Shown piece by piece: positions 20,199 to 30,937 of a DNA stretch of 64,000 nucleotides. Position numbers and translations under genes: made by a program. The notes under the pieces were generated by a model that worked only from the letters and a program-made list of their open reading frames with translations, made no database searches and was not told the origin of the DNA. Within the stretch, counting starts at the first letter, position 1, and every line of letters begins with the position of its first letter. Source of the stretch: Porphyridium purpureum (Eukaryota; Rhodophyta; Bangiophyceae; Porphyridiales; Porphyridiaceae). The stretch is from assembly GCA_008690995.1 (NCBI GenBank), contig VRMN01000004.1:496001-560000 (forward strand), in the 5' to 3' direction.

Positions 20199-21818
20199 CT
20201 ACACCGCGTTGTACCGTTCCCAGCGCGCCTCATTTTCGTACATTTCTTCCTCCTCGCGCTCACGTGCACGCATGGCGGCGAAGGCTTCTGGACAGCAGCA
20301 CATCATGATGAGGCGGTACGGCAGGCACAAAAGGTACGTGACAATATACACGACAAACAGCAATATGAGCACCGGCAGCATCAGCAGGAACAGCGTAAGT
20401 GCGATCGCCCAGCCGATGACAGGGATACGCAATAGCATGGTAAGCAGCGGTGGCAACATGGTGAAGCCTTGCCGCGCCTCCCACTCGGCAAACGAAACGT
20501 CGGGGTCGTTGTCGGCGCCAGAGCTACTTGTCTCTTGCAGATATCGGTCATATAGCCCTCTTTTCACCGGATTGATAAGCGCACCGTACGCCATCGTCAC
20601 GGTCTGCATCGCGGCCTCCGCATTATCCTCTGGGCACTTGTCTGGATGCAGCTCTTTGGCCAACTTGTAGTATTGTCGCTTGATCGTGGCTATCGGTGCA
20701 TCGCGCCTCACGCCAAGGACTTTATAGTACGTCTTGGCGTACAAAATCTCACGGATCCGGGTTGATGTGGGATCGACCTCGTCGCCACGTGCCGTTTCTG
20801 CTCCGCGTTCTTCCTCCATCGGTATCGCCGCATCCCCAGCCTGAACCTGCGACGAGGGCTTGCTGAGGCTAGATGCGCTTTCTACGGCCTGCGCTCGAAT
20901 GCCATCCAGCGCTACCTTGCGCGACTCGAGCAACTCACTAGCCTGTGGATTGTACAGCAGGCCGGCGTCCAGCGTCTCGAGTGCAGCTTGGAATTCGCCC
21001 GCGCTGAGCTCCACGCTCGCACGACGCCAATATCCTCTGCTCCACGTCGGCCGCAGCTCAATCGTGCAGGCGGCGTCCTGACGAGCCTCAGACAGCCGTC
21101 CCATCTTCATGTACGCAGCGCTGCGGTTGCTGTACAAAATTGCGTACTGCGGATCTATTCGGATGGCCTGCGTATAGTACTCGATTGCCGACTCGTAGTC
21201 TTGCCGACCAAACGACCCGTTGCCGAGTTCCTTGAATCGTTCCGCATTGCGCGGCTCGGTAACACTGCCGTCACTCCCACCCGAGTCTTGCGACGCGGCC
21301 CGGTGCGCCTCACGCCCGGCCAGCAGATCCGATCCTGTTGCCGGTGAGTTCGCACTGGCCCGCTCGCTCTTCCTGTCGGATAACATTGGGATTTGAAGAA
21401 TTTTTGTTGTCTCTCCGCTTGGTTCTAGGCGTAATACATCTTGCGGCTCTGCTGCGTCTTCATCCTCTGCAGTTATCGAGCCTTCGTCGCCATCGTCTGG
21501 TTGCATTAGCGAGCTTTGGCGGAGCGCTGCAAACTCAAGATCACTGTATCCTGGCGAGTCGGTCACGCCCGCGTCAAAGACGGGTTTGAGCGGCTGCTTG
21601 ACGGGTGTTTCTGCCTGAGCCTCAGTGACCCTTGCGGCTGCGGCCGACACCGTCCCCACTAGCGGTGCCGGAGATAATCGTGTCGCTGCGACATCTGGTT
21701 GCTCGTGCGAGCCTGATGGCAAGCTCGAGCCTTCTTTTCCCGCTCCGGACGGTGATTGCGATGGCTGCGGCTCCTGCTCTGATTGTGAGCGCGACTTGCG
21801 GGTCTTTTTCTTCCCCAT
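20199..21818 (-). CDS. TPR and J-domain co-chaperone, membrane-anchored
   Basis: 539 residues. Residues 1-190 are low-complexity. Three TPR units span ~192-298 (AERFKELGNGSFGRQDYESA, AILYSNRSAAYMKMGRLSEA, RGYWRRASVELSAGEFQAA), the arrangement that docks Hsp70/Hsp90 tails. A J domain spans ~363-425 (YYKVLGVRRDAPIATIKRQY) with the essential HPD at 391-393. Residues ~455-508 are strongly hydrophobic (one or two membrane segments: WAIALTLFLLMLPVLILL and YIVTYLLCLPYRL), then a CCC patch and a charged tail. It should stimulate Hsp70 ATPase at a membrane surface; the order TPR-J-TM resembles DNAJC7-like proteins with an added anchor. The membrane (ER, plastid envelope) is not evident. Confidence 0.9.
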   Translation of the reverse strand: MGKKKTRKSRSQSEQEPQPSQSPSGAGKEGSSLPSGSHEQPDVAATRLSPAPLVGTVSAAAARVTEAQAETPVKQPLKPVFDAGVTDSPGYSDLEFAALRQSSLMQPDDGDEGSITAEDEDAAEPQDVLRLEPSGETTKILQIPMLSDRKSERASANSPATGSDLLAGREAHRAASQDSGGSDGSVTEPRNAERFKELGNGSFGRQDYESAIEYYTQAIRIDPQYAILYSNRSAAYMKMGRLSEARQDAACTIELRPTWSRGYWRRASVELSAGEFQAALETLDAGLLYNPQASELLESRKVALDGIRAQAVESASSLSKPSSQVQAGDAAIPMEEERGAETARGDEVDPTSTRIREILYAKTYYKVLGVRRDAPIATIKRQYYKLAKELHPDKCPEDNAEAAMQTVTMAYGALINPVKRGLYDRYLQETSSSGADNDPDVSFAEWEARQGFTMLPPLLTMLLRIPVIGWAIALTLFLLMLPVLILLFVVYIVTYLLCLPYRLIMMCCCPEAFAAMRAREREEEEMYENEARWERYNAV

Positions 21819-24237
21819 CGCTGAGCCAAAAAAAGAAGAAGAAAAAAAAGCTCAGATGTACACGCAGAGACGCGTGAGTGTCCTGTCGCCAAGCGGGTGC
21901 CGTCCAAACCTTCAGCACCTATCACACGACAGCTTGTTCCATACACGCTTGTGCGCGACACCACCTGAACACCTAAGAGCGATACATCAACACGCCCACA
22001 CGCCCACACACACACACACACACACACCGACCTTCACCCGCACCGCACTCCGCGTCGGCGCCGACTTCATCACCACGCACTCAACCGGGCCGGACATATA
22101 TTACGTCCGCTCGCGAAGAAAATGTCCAGCCCGCGCTCTGGGCGGGCGCACGAGCCGTCCATTGCCGCGTCGAGTCTGGCGCAGTTGAGAATCGGCCACC
22201 ACGCTTCTCTCCTCACGGCGGTATCTTCACATCCTCCCTCGTCACCACCCAACCACCAACTGCCACAACTCATAGTGGCAACTGCAATTGCCACAAAAAT
22301 TCCTCAAAAATTCCCCAAGAAGGCCTCAAAATCACTCACAAGGCTCAAAATATCACAAAAGACCAATTCCAGAAAAGCGCGTTTGACGAACGCATTACAT
22401 TGTAATTGGCATTGCGACATTTTTGGGAGGGGTCTAGATTGCATGTAGTGTACAGTGATTTGTGGTGGTGCGGTAGAGGGGAGCTGTACCTCGTTGAGTT
22501 GAGTTTGTGGCGCGCGGTTCAACGGTTGAAGCGGTTAAGGGGAAGGCGAGTGTGGCGGGTGGCTTGGTGGAGGTCGGTGGAGATGCGTAGGTGCGCGGTC
22601 GTGCGGACGTGCGCACGAGGATGTGAGAGTCCGGCCGCTGGAAAAGGACGGAGAGCGTGCTGCACTGCGCCAGAATGGTGCAGTGCACGTGGTCGTGCAT
22701 TTGGACCAGTGGGAGACTGGTGTGATGCCGAATGTGGATCGTAGTTTCGGGTCTTGGATTGTCCGCTCGGGCTTGCGGTAGAGGGCTTGGGTATGCACGG
22801 CGACGTGAGGCTGCGCAAGGATGTCTGTCTAGCAGGCGGGTAAAGAAAACGCGCGGTGCGTGAGTTGGTCAGCTTTTTTCGTTTTCGGCGAATGATACCG
22901 CCACGGAGCCATAAAGTGCGGTGGCTTGGGCGCATATCGAGCGAGTCCACGAGACTTCGTGTGCTCTGCACAGTCACAAGGGAACGCCCATGGTGCCCGA
23001 CATCCTGACTCTGTCAGTGTGGCCGTTGCACGAGGGCAGAAGACATTGAGGGAAACTACAGTTCGACCTGCCGACCATACGGCATGTAGAATGAGCATGA
23101 GCTTTTGTATATCAGCGTAAGCAAGGAACAGTATAGACGGCAAAATGGAAGCGAGGCTTGGCTTTTGTTCGGTGAAACACCTTTATGGACGGATGTGGGC
23201 GCGCAGTGGCGCTGAAGATAGCGGCTCGTCAGCTCTCTCGTCTTAGGTTCGATGAAACCTTTTGGAGAATGGATTGCTCAGGAGAATATCTGCTTTTCCC
23301 CAACGTTTATCTAGAGTCAACACTCAGTGTTGGGAGAAACCGGCGCTGTCTGGCATGTGTGGATATCTATAGATGCAGAACGTGCGGACTTTTGCGAACG
23401 CCCTGAAAATGTCATACTACTCACGCTTCAGAAGAGCGCAGCAAGACCGTACATGAAAGCACGCTGACTCTCATAAGTTAAGTTGAAGTTTAGATGCGTT
23501 ATGGAAGCTCGATGAAGGCTCACGGTTTTCGCAAACCTTGTCGATTGCAAATAAGTGGCGCGCACGTATCTTCACGTGCTGCCGCATGGTAGGCAAGTAG
23601 AACTCGATGCTCGACTCCAAAGTCCAACATGGTGAAGAGTCTGAGAAGTCTCAGGTAGGCATAGATGGTTAAGGGAAGCAGCCTTTCTTCCCGTTGAGTA
23701 TTTGTGCGAAGTAAACGGCAGTCCGCGTGGCGAGAAAGTCCCAACTTTCAGTAGAGGAATTGAACAAGGAGAGGCGCTCACGCTGGACCGCTCAACCACC
23801 GTGTCGTTTGGGCTGAACTGTGAAAAGATGCATTCAATCTGTTAGCACTTGCACATTTCGAGGTCGGCGTCAAAAATATGTGGTGTCCCGTTAAAGAGCG
23901 CTGTGATTGGATCCATTTTGCGGTGGTATTGGGGAACGGAGGTGCACTCCGACGAGAACGACGCTGAATTGTCCGGATGGGTCTCCTGACTTTCGCGTCG
24001 GGCTGGAGTCACTATTGCGCGGCCAGAAGCGCGGCCGTGTCCGCACGAGTATCGCATTGGGAGCGGCGGTGCCCGGGACGCGGTGATTGGAGTCGGAGCT
24101 GGTGGAAAAGAGGTAGCGTGTCAAAGCGTGCATTGACCGTGTGCGTTGCTCCAGACGCACAGTTGGGCGTGGACGTGAAAGAGCGAGCAGAAGGAGCTGT
24201 AAATCAGCAGGTATGTGGAAGATCGCAGGTCAAGAAA
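21819..24237. other. Long intergenic region, no gene recognised
   Basis: About 2.4 kb. Holds a (CA)n run at 22005-22027 and several small open frames without recognisable homologues or domains. The last part is the upstream region or N-terminal extension of the HAD gene. Confidence 0.5.
22005..22027. repeat. (CA)n microsatellite
   Basis: About eleven CA units upstream of the TPR/J gene. Confidence 0.9.
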
Positions 24238-24945
24238 ATGGACGCGCTGCGGGGTATCATTTTTGACATGGACAACACGTTGACCACAGATGGGCACATC
24301 GATTTTGCCGAAATGCGCCGCCGCGCAAGAATTCCACAAGGCGTGGATATTCTTTATCATCTCGAATCACTGAGCGGGACCGATCGTGCTGCATGCGAGC
24401 AGGCTATTCACGAAGTCGAGGTCGAGTCGCACAAGGCAATGGAGTTGAGTGCAGGATGTGTGCGGTGCCTTGAACGCATTCGTGAGCACGAAGAGACGAT
24501 GCACAGCGACCAGGCGAATAGTATCGCGCTTCATCAGCGCAAGCCTGTAAGAATGGCCATTCTTACGCGAAATTCGACTGCCAGTGTGCAGGTATTTCTC
24601 GATCGTTTCGGTCTCAACAACCGCAGCGACTTTACGTACTTTGACGCCATCATGGCGCGCGACTCCGTGGCTGGAGTTCGGCCCAAACCTGCGGCCGACG
24701 CCATCAACTATTTATGTGAGCAGTGGCAGCTGAATCCGCAAGAGTGCATCATGATTGGCGACGACGTGATAGATATTCAGACTGGTCAGAATGCCCGGTG
24801 CGGTGCGACCATGCTGCTCAAGTATCCACGCAACCAGCCATACTGGCACATGGCCGACTATGCCGTGAACGACCTTGACCAGGCGGCCGACATTCTGCTA
24901 GAACTCATCTCTCCACGCCGCTCAGACATTTTGATTCCTCTTTGA
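24238..24945 (+). CDS. HAD-superfamily hydrolase (phosphatase-like)
   Basis: 235 residues from the ATG giving MDALRGIIFDMDNTLT; the frame stays open upstream to a Met at 23977 (322 residues), so an N-terminal extension or presequence is possible. All four HAD motifs are visible: I, FDMDNTLT (nucleophile Asp10 and Asp12); II, AILTRNS; III, Lys in GVRPKPAAD; IV, MIGDDVIDI. A helical cap lies between motif I and II. It resembles the phosphoglycolate-phosphatase-like branch, which removes phosphate from small metabolites; the substrate is unknown. Spacing to the next gene is 253 bp on the same strand. Confidence 0.9.
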   Translation: MDALRGIIFDMDNTLTTDGHIDFAEMRRRARIPQGVDILYHLESLSGTDRAACEQAIHEVEVESHKAMELSAGCVRCLERIREHEETMHSDQANSIALHQRKPVRMAILTRNSTASVQVFLDRFGLNNRSDFTYFDAIMARDSVAGVRPKPAADAINYLCEQWQLNPQECIMIGDDVIDIQTGQNARCGATMLLKYPRNQPYWHMADYAVNDLDQAADILLELISPRRSDILIPL

Positions 24946-25198
24946 CATCCATCAGCATGCATCAACCACTTTTTCTTTGCCCGCTTGTGCCCGCGAAAGT
25001 TAAATTTTTCATAAATGGAGGAGGGACGTGGACGAAGCTCGACGACTCCAAAAGAGGAAGAAGACGTAGAGATGCGTGCGTCGAGCATCCCGGCTCTGCT
25101 CGCGGTTAGATTGAGCGTCGTAGTCTTCAACCCAACCCCAATTTGGCGTCCCGAGTCTGTGATTTTGTGACTGTGTCAAGGCAGGTGATTGATTCATC

Positions 25199-28100
25199 AT
25201 GGATGTTTCGCCCGGTAAATACTTTTTGGCGCGGTCGACGGACGTGGACGACATTTTTGCACCACAGTCGGTACTAGCGGAGAAGCAGCCGTGCCGACAT
25301 TATGCCGGCGAAGATCAGAATCAGAAGCCGAATTATTCTGACGAGGATCCGGCTCAAGGTCAAGCCAGTGTGTCATCGACGTCATCGGCGCTTTCGTTTT
25401 CGTCCGCACACCGCAAGACACTACAGCTCGAGTCAGGCCTTTATTCAGATGGCCGGCGTGCTGAACACATTGAGAGCGTGTACGATGATATGTCACCGTA
25501 TTTGCTTCCGCCGCAACGAAAGGGCGACAGAAGTGACCGTGATCGAATCGTTCAAGGAGAAAGGCTGCAGACCGAAAGGAGACCTCATGTGTTGCTCTCG
25601 GATCTCGCGGTATCTCCCACTTTTTTGTGTCGCATAAACGTGGACGCACAGGATTTGTCAGTGTCTGGCGGGACCAACGGCAATAGCAGTGTGAACGAGG
25701 GCATAGTTCACGTGGACGTGGGCAGGGTGCCTGGCGAATGTTTGCAAGTCCTCGGTATTGAACTGGCATTGGTCCAGCACAGGGCTATTTCTTCGCATCA
25801 TGTCCCAGTGATGGTGTCAATATCGAGTCGACAAGCAGACAGCCGAGGCGCACGAGTGGCGCTTGAACGACCCGTTCTTCATGCGCAGCTGGAGAACGAC
25901 GACGAAACGCTGCGCTTGATGGTACTCTTTTGCGCCCTGAACTCCTCTGGAGTAGAATCTTTCGACTTTCAGCTTTCTGTGCTCGTCCAAGGCGCTCAAG
26001 ACCAAGTTGGTGATCCCGCAGGGTCTAACGCATTGAAGCATCAGGAAGCGGTGCTCGACGTCAGCGGTCAGGTTCAGCCTGCCAGATGGAGCATGGTAGT
26101 GGACGGCACATGCATGGATCATCCCCATGACGTACTGGAGCTCTACAATGCAGCGAATGTTCCGTTCCGCACGAGATGTGAGGTTTCCAATGCATGCGAT
26201 TCACCGATGCTTTTCGCCGTTGAACTCGATGACCATAGTCCTTGCAGCGCGGTACAAGACCGTGCTGGATTAGATGAGCGCGAATCTGAACCACCGGGCT
26301 TGCGGATGACAGCAGCGTTGGCGTCGGATCTTGACCAAAGTCGAAATGCCCAGAGAGACAGCATGTCAGACTCGGATCCTGCTTGGATGTCGTCAATTTG
26401 GGCAGATGAAGAAGATACGGGGCTCCGTTTTATACTTGTGCAAGCGCACGGTCAAATTGTGCTCGACATCGAACCCGAATTAGATGTGGATCGAGATCTT
26501 TTGAAACGGTCGGATGGCAACGTGACGCTCGAGTGCTTACTCAAGATTGGACCCGTTGTTTTCAGAAGCACAGGAGAGATCACGTGTGATGCGGAACAGC
26601 AGCACAGCGTACGTTTCACAAGCCGAGCGCCGCCACTACCACCAGCAGCGCTCGCTTCATCTACATTGGAATGCCACGGACACGAAGAATCATTCGCCGA
26701 CGGTTGGGATCTGGGCGACACGCTTGTCTTGTTCTCAAAATTTTTGATGCAGGTCAGAATCGGCGAAAATGATACTGCGGTGAACAAAATCCTGGTTTTG
26801 CCAGCACACGCTCATGAAGTTCCGTTCTCAATACGCAATGCGGCCGCAACGGGCGCCACAGTTAGGGCTCGGATAACGACATACTCAAAAGAGCCGGACC
26901 TCGAGCTTGGCGTGCTTATCTACCCGAGCGTGTGCGAGCTTCCATCGCAGGCGCAAGTGGACATGCAGATCGTGCGAAGAGTTTCCGGATTGATATCGCC
27001 GGAACAACTATACTTGGAGCTCGAGTATCGCTCCGCGGAAATGTCGCGCTTGTACATGTACCAAGTCTCTCTTCAGCAGACAGATACGGACGAGCATGCT
27101 CCAATCTCATCAGTCAATAATCGGCAGCGAACGACCCTGCCTGCACGGCTACTCCTGCTCCATACTTCTGCGATCGTGTTTGGCGGAGTCGACATTGACT
27201 CGGCAAGTCCGGCCATGGATGAGGATGATCATGGAGGTGCAGCAAACGACAAGGCAGCTCGTCTCTTGGCACGCTTGCGCCGAGACAAAACATTGGAGGA
27301 CTACAATCGCGCCGTGGTCGAGCTTGAGTACTTGGGAACAAACGCATCCACGTACGAGCTTCGAATTGCCGACACAAGTGAGAACGTGTTTCTTCTGTTG
27401 GACCCAAGAGACCGTAAGCTGAAAAGAGCTATACAAGTGCACATGAACAGACGCGCACTCTATGGAATCTACGTCTACTTTTTCCCCTGCCATGTGATTT
27501 GCTACCGCGCCGAGCTTCTTGTGAGCGAAGTTGCCAAAGGATCACGGTCTAAAAACAAAGCAGGCGACAACGCTTCTAGCATTCCAATTTTTGGATACGG
27601 TGGACGAGCTGACCTACGCATTCGGCAGCGTGGCCGCTCGGCTCTTACGCTAGAAAACGTGGGTGCGCGCTGTGCTTATGCCATTCTACTTTCCAGCAGG
27701 CGCGGAACCACGACACGACCATTCTCCGCATCACTCGTGCGCTGCGCACTCTTGCGCAGCGGAGAGTTGTGTGACATGGCACTGGATGATCACGACGCGC
27801 CGAGCTTTGTGCTTGCGTGGGGTGACGAGCTGGCTCGGCGATGGCGCAGGCTTTCTTTGTCGATACAGGAGGGACATGAATCTACCATGAGCCGGGTCCA
27901 GACCTGTTCCGATGCGTATTGTGCTGAGATACCGCGCGAAAAAATGCTCGAGCCGGACGCCGCTGAGCTCGAAGACCAGCTTATATCTGACCAGCTGGGA
28001 CGAAATGAATTACTGCTGGAGCTTTTATTCCACGCGCCAGCAATGTTTGAAGCCCAAAATCGGTTTGTACGTGTTGCGCTGCCACGACACTCCCGTCGGG

Positions 28101-28960
28101 GTAAACATTTAGCACGTGATGCTGTGGTTGGTGGTCATGCTACTCTTCGTCCTCTGTCTCGTGATAACAGTGAACAAAGCACTCGGGCACGCGTTGGCTT
28201 TTTTTCATTTCATGTAGAACGACTGCGCATCCCAGACACGCCCTTGGGCTACTCCCACAGCGTGGTACATGTCCTGGTGAATGATGACGCCTACGCACCT
28301 GTGCAATGGCGCATCGAGCGCCGTGTCGACTCTGCCCGCCAGGCGGGATCGCAAGCGTGCATTCGCGTAGACCGAACGAGTGCGTCCATAGCCGCGGGTA
28401 AGTGGTCGTCTGTGTCTTTTATTTTTGCGCCCAAGGATGATCGCGTGGGAGAGTATTGTGAACAATTTTATCTGTTCAAGGACCGTGCAGATGACCAGCT
28501 TCCCGACCGAATGATAGAGGTGCACGCTAAGTCTATCGGACCTCTAGCCTTGGACGACAAGACTGGTCATGTGGCAGACTCTGCTCGCAGCGGCGGCGGT
28601 ATCAGTTTTCGGCAGCGCAAGGTGATAGTGAACTTGAATCGCATGATGACGATTGAAGCCGACGGCCGCACACCCCAGAGTGTGTATGAGGACGAGGTGG
28701 GCAATGTGACACTATGTAACCACTTGGCGCACCCAGTCGAGGCGGTGATTGCGTGTTTACCGCCGCCTTTGCGGCTCGCAAAGCCGCACGCACGGTTTAG
28801 TCTTCCGTCGTGTAGCCGCGTGCGTGTACCACTCTTCCACGAACGGGAAGCGACAATGACGGGGTCACAAAAGACCATCGAAAGGAGAGGGCACATCTTG
28901 ACTGCTGTCACCCGCGATGGCGAACACTGCTGCTCTGTCGCCATCGCTTATTCCACGTAG
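25199..28960 (+). CDS. Large protein with Ig-like repeats, ASH/MSP-type candidate
   Basis: 1253 residues, one exon. Residues 1-110 are low-complexity. The rest looks like a series of beta-sandwich units: repeated patterns of short alternating hydrophobic strands with endings like VSFIFAPKDDRVGEYCEQF, VYFFPCHVICYRAELLV and VPFRTRCEVSNACDSPMLF. This pattern (N-x-P-W-x-I, then F-x-P, then G-x-Y) is typical of ASH/MSP Ig-like domains, known from centrosomal, ciliary and membrane-traffic proteins such as CEP192/SPD-2, Hydin and TRAPP-associated proteins. No signal peptide or membrane span. The family call is by pattern only. Its stop lies 30 bp from that of APC6, so the 3' UTRs must overlap. Confidence 0.6.
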   Translation: MDVSPGKYFLARSTDVDDIFAPQSVLAEKQPCRHYAGEDQNQKPNYSDEDPAQGQASVSSTSSALSFSSAHRKTLQLESGLYSDGRRAEHIESVYDDMSPYLLPPQRKGDRSDRDRIVQGERLQTERRPHVLLSDLAVSPTFLCRINVDAQDLSVSGGTNGNSSVNEGIVHVDVGRVPGECLQVLGIELALVQHRAISSHHVPVMVSISSRQADSRGARVALERPVLHAQLENDDETLRLMVLFCALNSSGVESFDFQLSVLVQGAQDQVGDPAGSNALKHQEAVLDVSGQVQPARWSMVVDGTCMDHPHDVLELYNAANVPFRTRCEVSNACDSPMLFAVELDDHSPCSAVQDRAGLDERESEPPGLRMTAALASDLDQSRNAQRDSMSDSDPAWMSSIWADEEDTGLRFILVQAHGQIVLDIEPELDVDRDLLKRSDGNVTLECLLKIGPVVFRSTGEITCDAEQQHSVRFTSRAPPLPPAALASSTLECHGHEESFADGWDLGDTLVLFSKFLMQVRIGENDTAVNKILVLPAHAHEVPFSIRNAAATGATVRARITTYSKEPDLELGVLIYPSVCELPSQAQVDMQIVRRVSGLISPEQLYLELEYRSAEMSRLYMYQVSLQQTDTDEHAPISSVNNRQRTTLPARLLLLHTSAIVFGGVDIDSASPAMDEDDHGGAANDKAARLLARLRRDKTLEDYNRAVVELEYLGTNASTYELRIADTSENVFLLLDPRDRKLKRAIQVHMNRRALYGIYVYFFPCHVICYRAELLVSEVAKGSRSKNKAGDNASSIPIFGYGGRADLRIRQRGRSALTLENVGARCAYAILLSSRRGTTTRPFSASLVRCALLRSGELCDMALDDHDAPSFVLAWGDELARRWRRLSLSIQEGHESTMSRVQTCSDAYCAEIPREKMLEPDAAELEDQLISDQLGRNELLLELLFHAPAMFEAQNRFVRVALPRHSRRGKHLARDAVVGGHATLRPLSRDNSEQSTRARVGFFSFHVERLRIPDTPLGYSHSVVHVLVNDDAYAPVQWRIERRVDSARQAGSQACIRVDRTSASIAAGKWSSVSFIFAPKDDRVGEYCEQFYLFKDRADDQLPDRMIEVHAKSIGPLALDDKTGHVADSARSGGGISFRQRKVIVNLNRMMTIEADGRTPQSVYEDEVGNVTLCNHLAHPVEAVIACLPPPLRLAKPHARFSLPSCSRVRVPLFHEREATMTGSQKTIERRGHILTAVTRDGEHCCSVAIAYST

Positions 28961-28990
28961 ACGTATCTGAGGAGGCATTTATCTTGCCGC

Positions 28991-30850
28991 TCATGATTCC
29001 GGTTTTGAAAAGAGCTCCTCTAGCGCGTGATCTAACAATACCGAGACCAAAGCGTGGTTGACGTCGTACTCGAGGGCGAGGTGATACATATCCACGGCGC
29101 CATTTAGATCGTCGAGTACATGAAGAACCATGCCGAGGCTTGCATACAATGTTGCGCTCCGCAAGCCCAGTCGCTGCGCGCAACGCAGGTGTTGGAGTGC
29201 GCGTTCAAACTGCCTCGCGCGCCGATATGCTTGGCCGGCGTTGTAATACAGAAGCGCGCTCTGCTCTTGCTCAGCTGCGGAACCGATTTCGACCACTGCG
29301 TTCCCGTCTATACTGTCATCTCGCCCGGCATCGCTCAAGCCCAGCGCAAGAGCATTTTTTTCCGTCGCATCTAGAGCGCGGTCGAACCAGTCGATGGCCT
29401 CCGTGAAGTTGCCGTGGCGATAGGCGTTCAATGCAAGCTCATGCCAGCTGTGTATTTCCTCACAGGTATTCGTGCGGCTGAGCTCTAGCGCTAGTTGTAG
29501 TTGTCGCTTCGCGTGTGCGTATGATAGCTGTTTCGAATACTCTGCGCCCATACATCGAATCGGCTGCGGCGCCTGCGGCGCCAGCCGAGCAGCGGTGCGG
29601 TAGGCGGCCATCGCCTGGTCTGAGTCTTGCTGCATCGCGAAGCAGTGCCCAAACGCGAGCCAAGCTTGTGCGAGTCGCACATTCATACTAGTGGCCTTGC
29701 GCAAGTAGCGACGCGCGAGGTCTAGCTTGTTGCATAGCATGTAGTAGTATGCGACTACAGTCCAGCTTGTGGCATCGGCTGCATGTTCTCGTGCGGCGCG
29801 ATGTGCCAGCGAGAACAAATCGGTACGCCGATCCAGCTCGTAGAGCGCTGCTGCATATGTCAACAGGAATCCGCCGGATCCACTGCGTGGCGCATCGCCA
29901 AGCGCACGTTCGCACGCACGCACGCACGTTGCGTAAAGCTGCTTTTCATACAGAGCTTTGGCTTGCAGCTCGGCCGCCACCCGCAACGGTATACTGGCCA
30001 AATCTGAGCCTGATTCACTTGCATCGTGGCCGAGGTGCGCCAAATACAGCGCACAAGCCCATCTTGGCATGACACCAGAGTTAACTGCGAAAAGCATAAG
30101 CTGGACAACGTCACAGATTTGCCCGGCGGTGATCAACGCACCGTCCACCAGGCGACGAAGCGCATCGTAGCACAATGGGTCGACGTGAAGGGCGCGTAAA
30201 TATTGGTCAGAGGCAAGCTCATTATTTTCCAGCTCTTCGTGAGCGCGCGCGCACAAGAACAACAAGGCAGCAGAAAGCTCGTCTTGTACTGCTGAAACTG
30301 CATGCATGTGTGACTCTCGATCGAGGTCGCTGCGTGGATGTGCAGCGCGGTCCCTCATCGGCGAACCTGCCAAAAGACTTTCTGGCGGCGACGCGTCCAC
30401 ATGCGGTGTGAGAAGTGCAACAGTCTGCTCATACTGGCCACTTGCAAAAAGACACTTTGCGAGCATGTACGTGACAGTTTTTGCCTTGACCGGGTCTTTC
30501 GATGGCACGCGGTCTGTGGAAGCAGTCAGTACCTGCACCGCGGCGGAGTACATTCCGCCGCGGTAATACGCCCGCGCCAGCCGCAAAACGTCGTTGTCAT
30601 CATCATCTTGATCACGACGATCCTCATCACCAGCAAGAAGAGCGTTTCCTCGAAGCGCGTGCTGCCCGCTTGTCAGATCTTGAGGAGCTTGCTTGCATCC
30701 ATTCGAAGGCGCGCCACCTCCTAAACGCGCATACACCATCACCGCCTCAGCGAGCAGCTGCGCAGTCGTCACCAGATCCATCTGCATGTACCGCTCTGCC
30801 TTGACGCGCAGGGCTTGCAAATCCATTCCATGTTGGCCGTCCAACACCAT
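28991..30850 (-). CDS. CDC16: Anaphase-promoting complex subunit APC6/CDC16
   Basis: 619 residues from the preferred ATG (MVLDGQHGMDLQ); an in-frame Met at 30934 is only 3 bp from a transposon insertion and less likely. The protein is an array of TPRs. The best-conserved block, WTVVAYYYMLCNKLDLARRY..KATSMNVRLAQAWLAFGHCFAMQQDSDQAMAAYRTAARLAP, is diagnostic of APC6 (human: WFAVGCYYL...ARRYLSKAT...AWIGFGHSFA...DQAMAAYFTAAQL). N-terminal repeats (LRLARAYYRGGMYSAAVQVL, LAKCLFASGQYEQTVALL) also match. APC6 is a structural TPR dimer of the APC/C ubiquitin ligase that controls mitotic exit. A DNA transposon sits 87 bp upstream of the start codon. Confidence 0.92.
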   Translation of the reverse strand: MVLDGQHGMDLQALRVKAERYMQMDLVTTAQLLAEAVMVYARLGGGAPSNGCKQAPQDLTSGQHALRGNALLAGDEDRRDQDDDDNDVLRLARAYYRGGMYSAAVQVLTASTDRVPSKDPVKAKTVTYMLAKCLFASGQYEQTVALLTPHVDASPPESLLAGSPMRDRAAHPRSDLDRESHMHAVSAVQDELSAALLFLCARAHEELENNELASDQYLRALHVDPLCYDALRRLVDGALITAGQICDVVQLMLFAVNSGVMPRWACALYLAHLGHDASESGSDLASIPLRVAAELQAKALYEKQLYATCVRACERALGDAPRSGSGGFLLTYAAALYELDRRTDLFSLAHRAAREHAADATSWTVVAYYYMLCNKLDLARRYLRKATSMNVRLAQAWLAFGHCFAMQQDSDQAMAAYRTAARLAPQAPQPIRCMGAEYSKQLSYAHAKRQLQLALELSRTNTCEEIHSWHELALNAYRHGNFTEAIDWFDRALDATEKNALALGLSDAGRDDSIDGNAVVEIGSAAEQEQSALLYYNAGQAYRRARQFERALQHLRCAQRLGLRSATLYASLGMVLHVLDDLNGAVDMYHLALEYDVNHALVSVLLDHALEELFSKPES

Positions 30851-30937
30851 GGCCACTTGTCGCCTCCGCCGCGCGCGCTCTTCCTCTCCGCGCGCACGCA
30901 CGCACGCCGTCCAACAAGCCCCAGTACACGGCACTTA

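Noticed and set aside
22122-22448. 108-residue plus-strand frame upstream of the TPR/J gene
   Set aside because: Composition changes midway (Ser/Pro, then Lys-rich), no homologue recognised, and no promoter that clearly serves it.
23230-23270. tRNA T-arm-like GGTTCGATGAAACC
   Set aside because: No matching acceptor or anticodon arm could be placed around it.
30851-30934. Upstream Met at 30934 as the APC6 start
   Set aside because: It would place the start codon 3 bp from the transposon and add an Arg-rich extension not expected for APC6.
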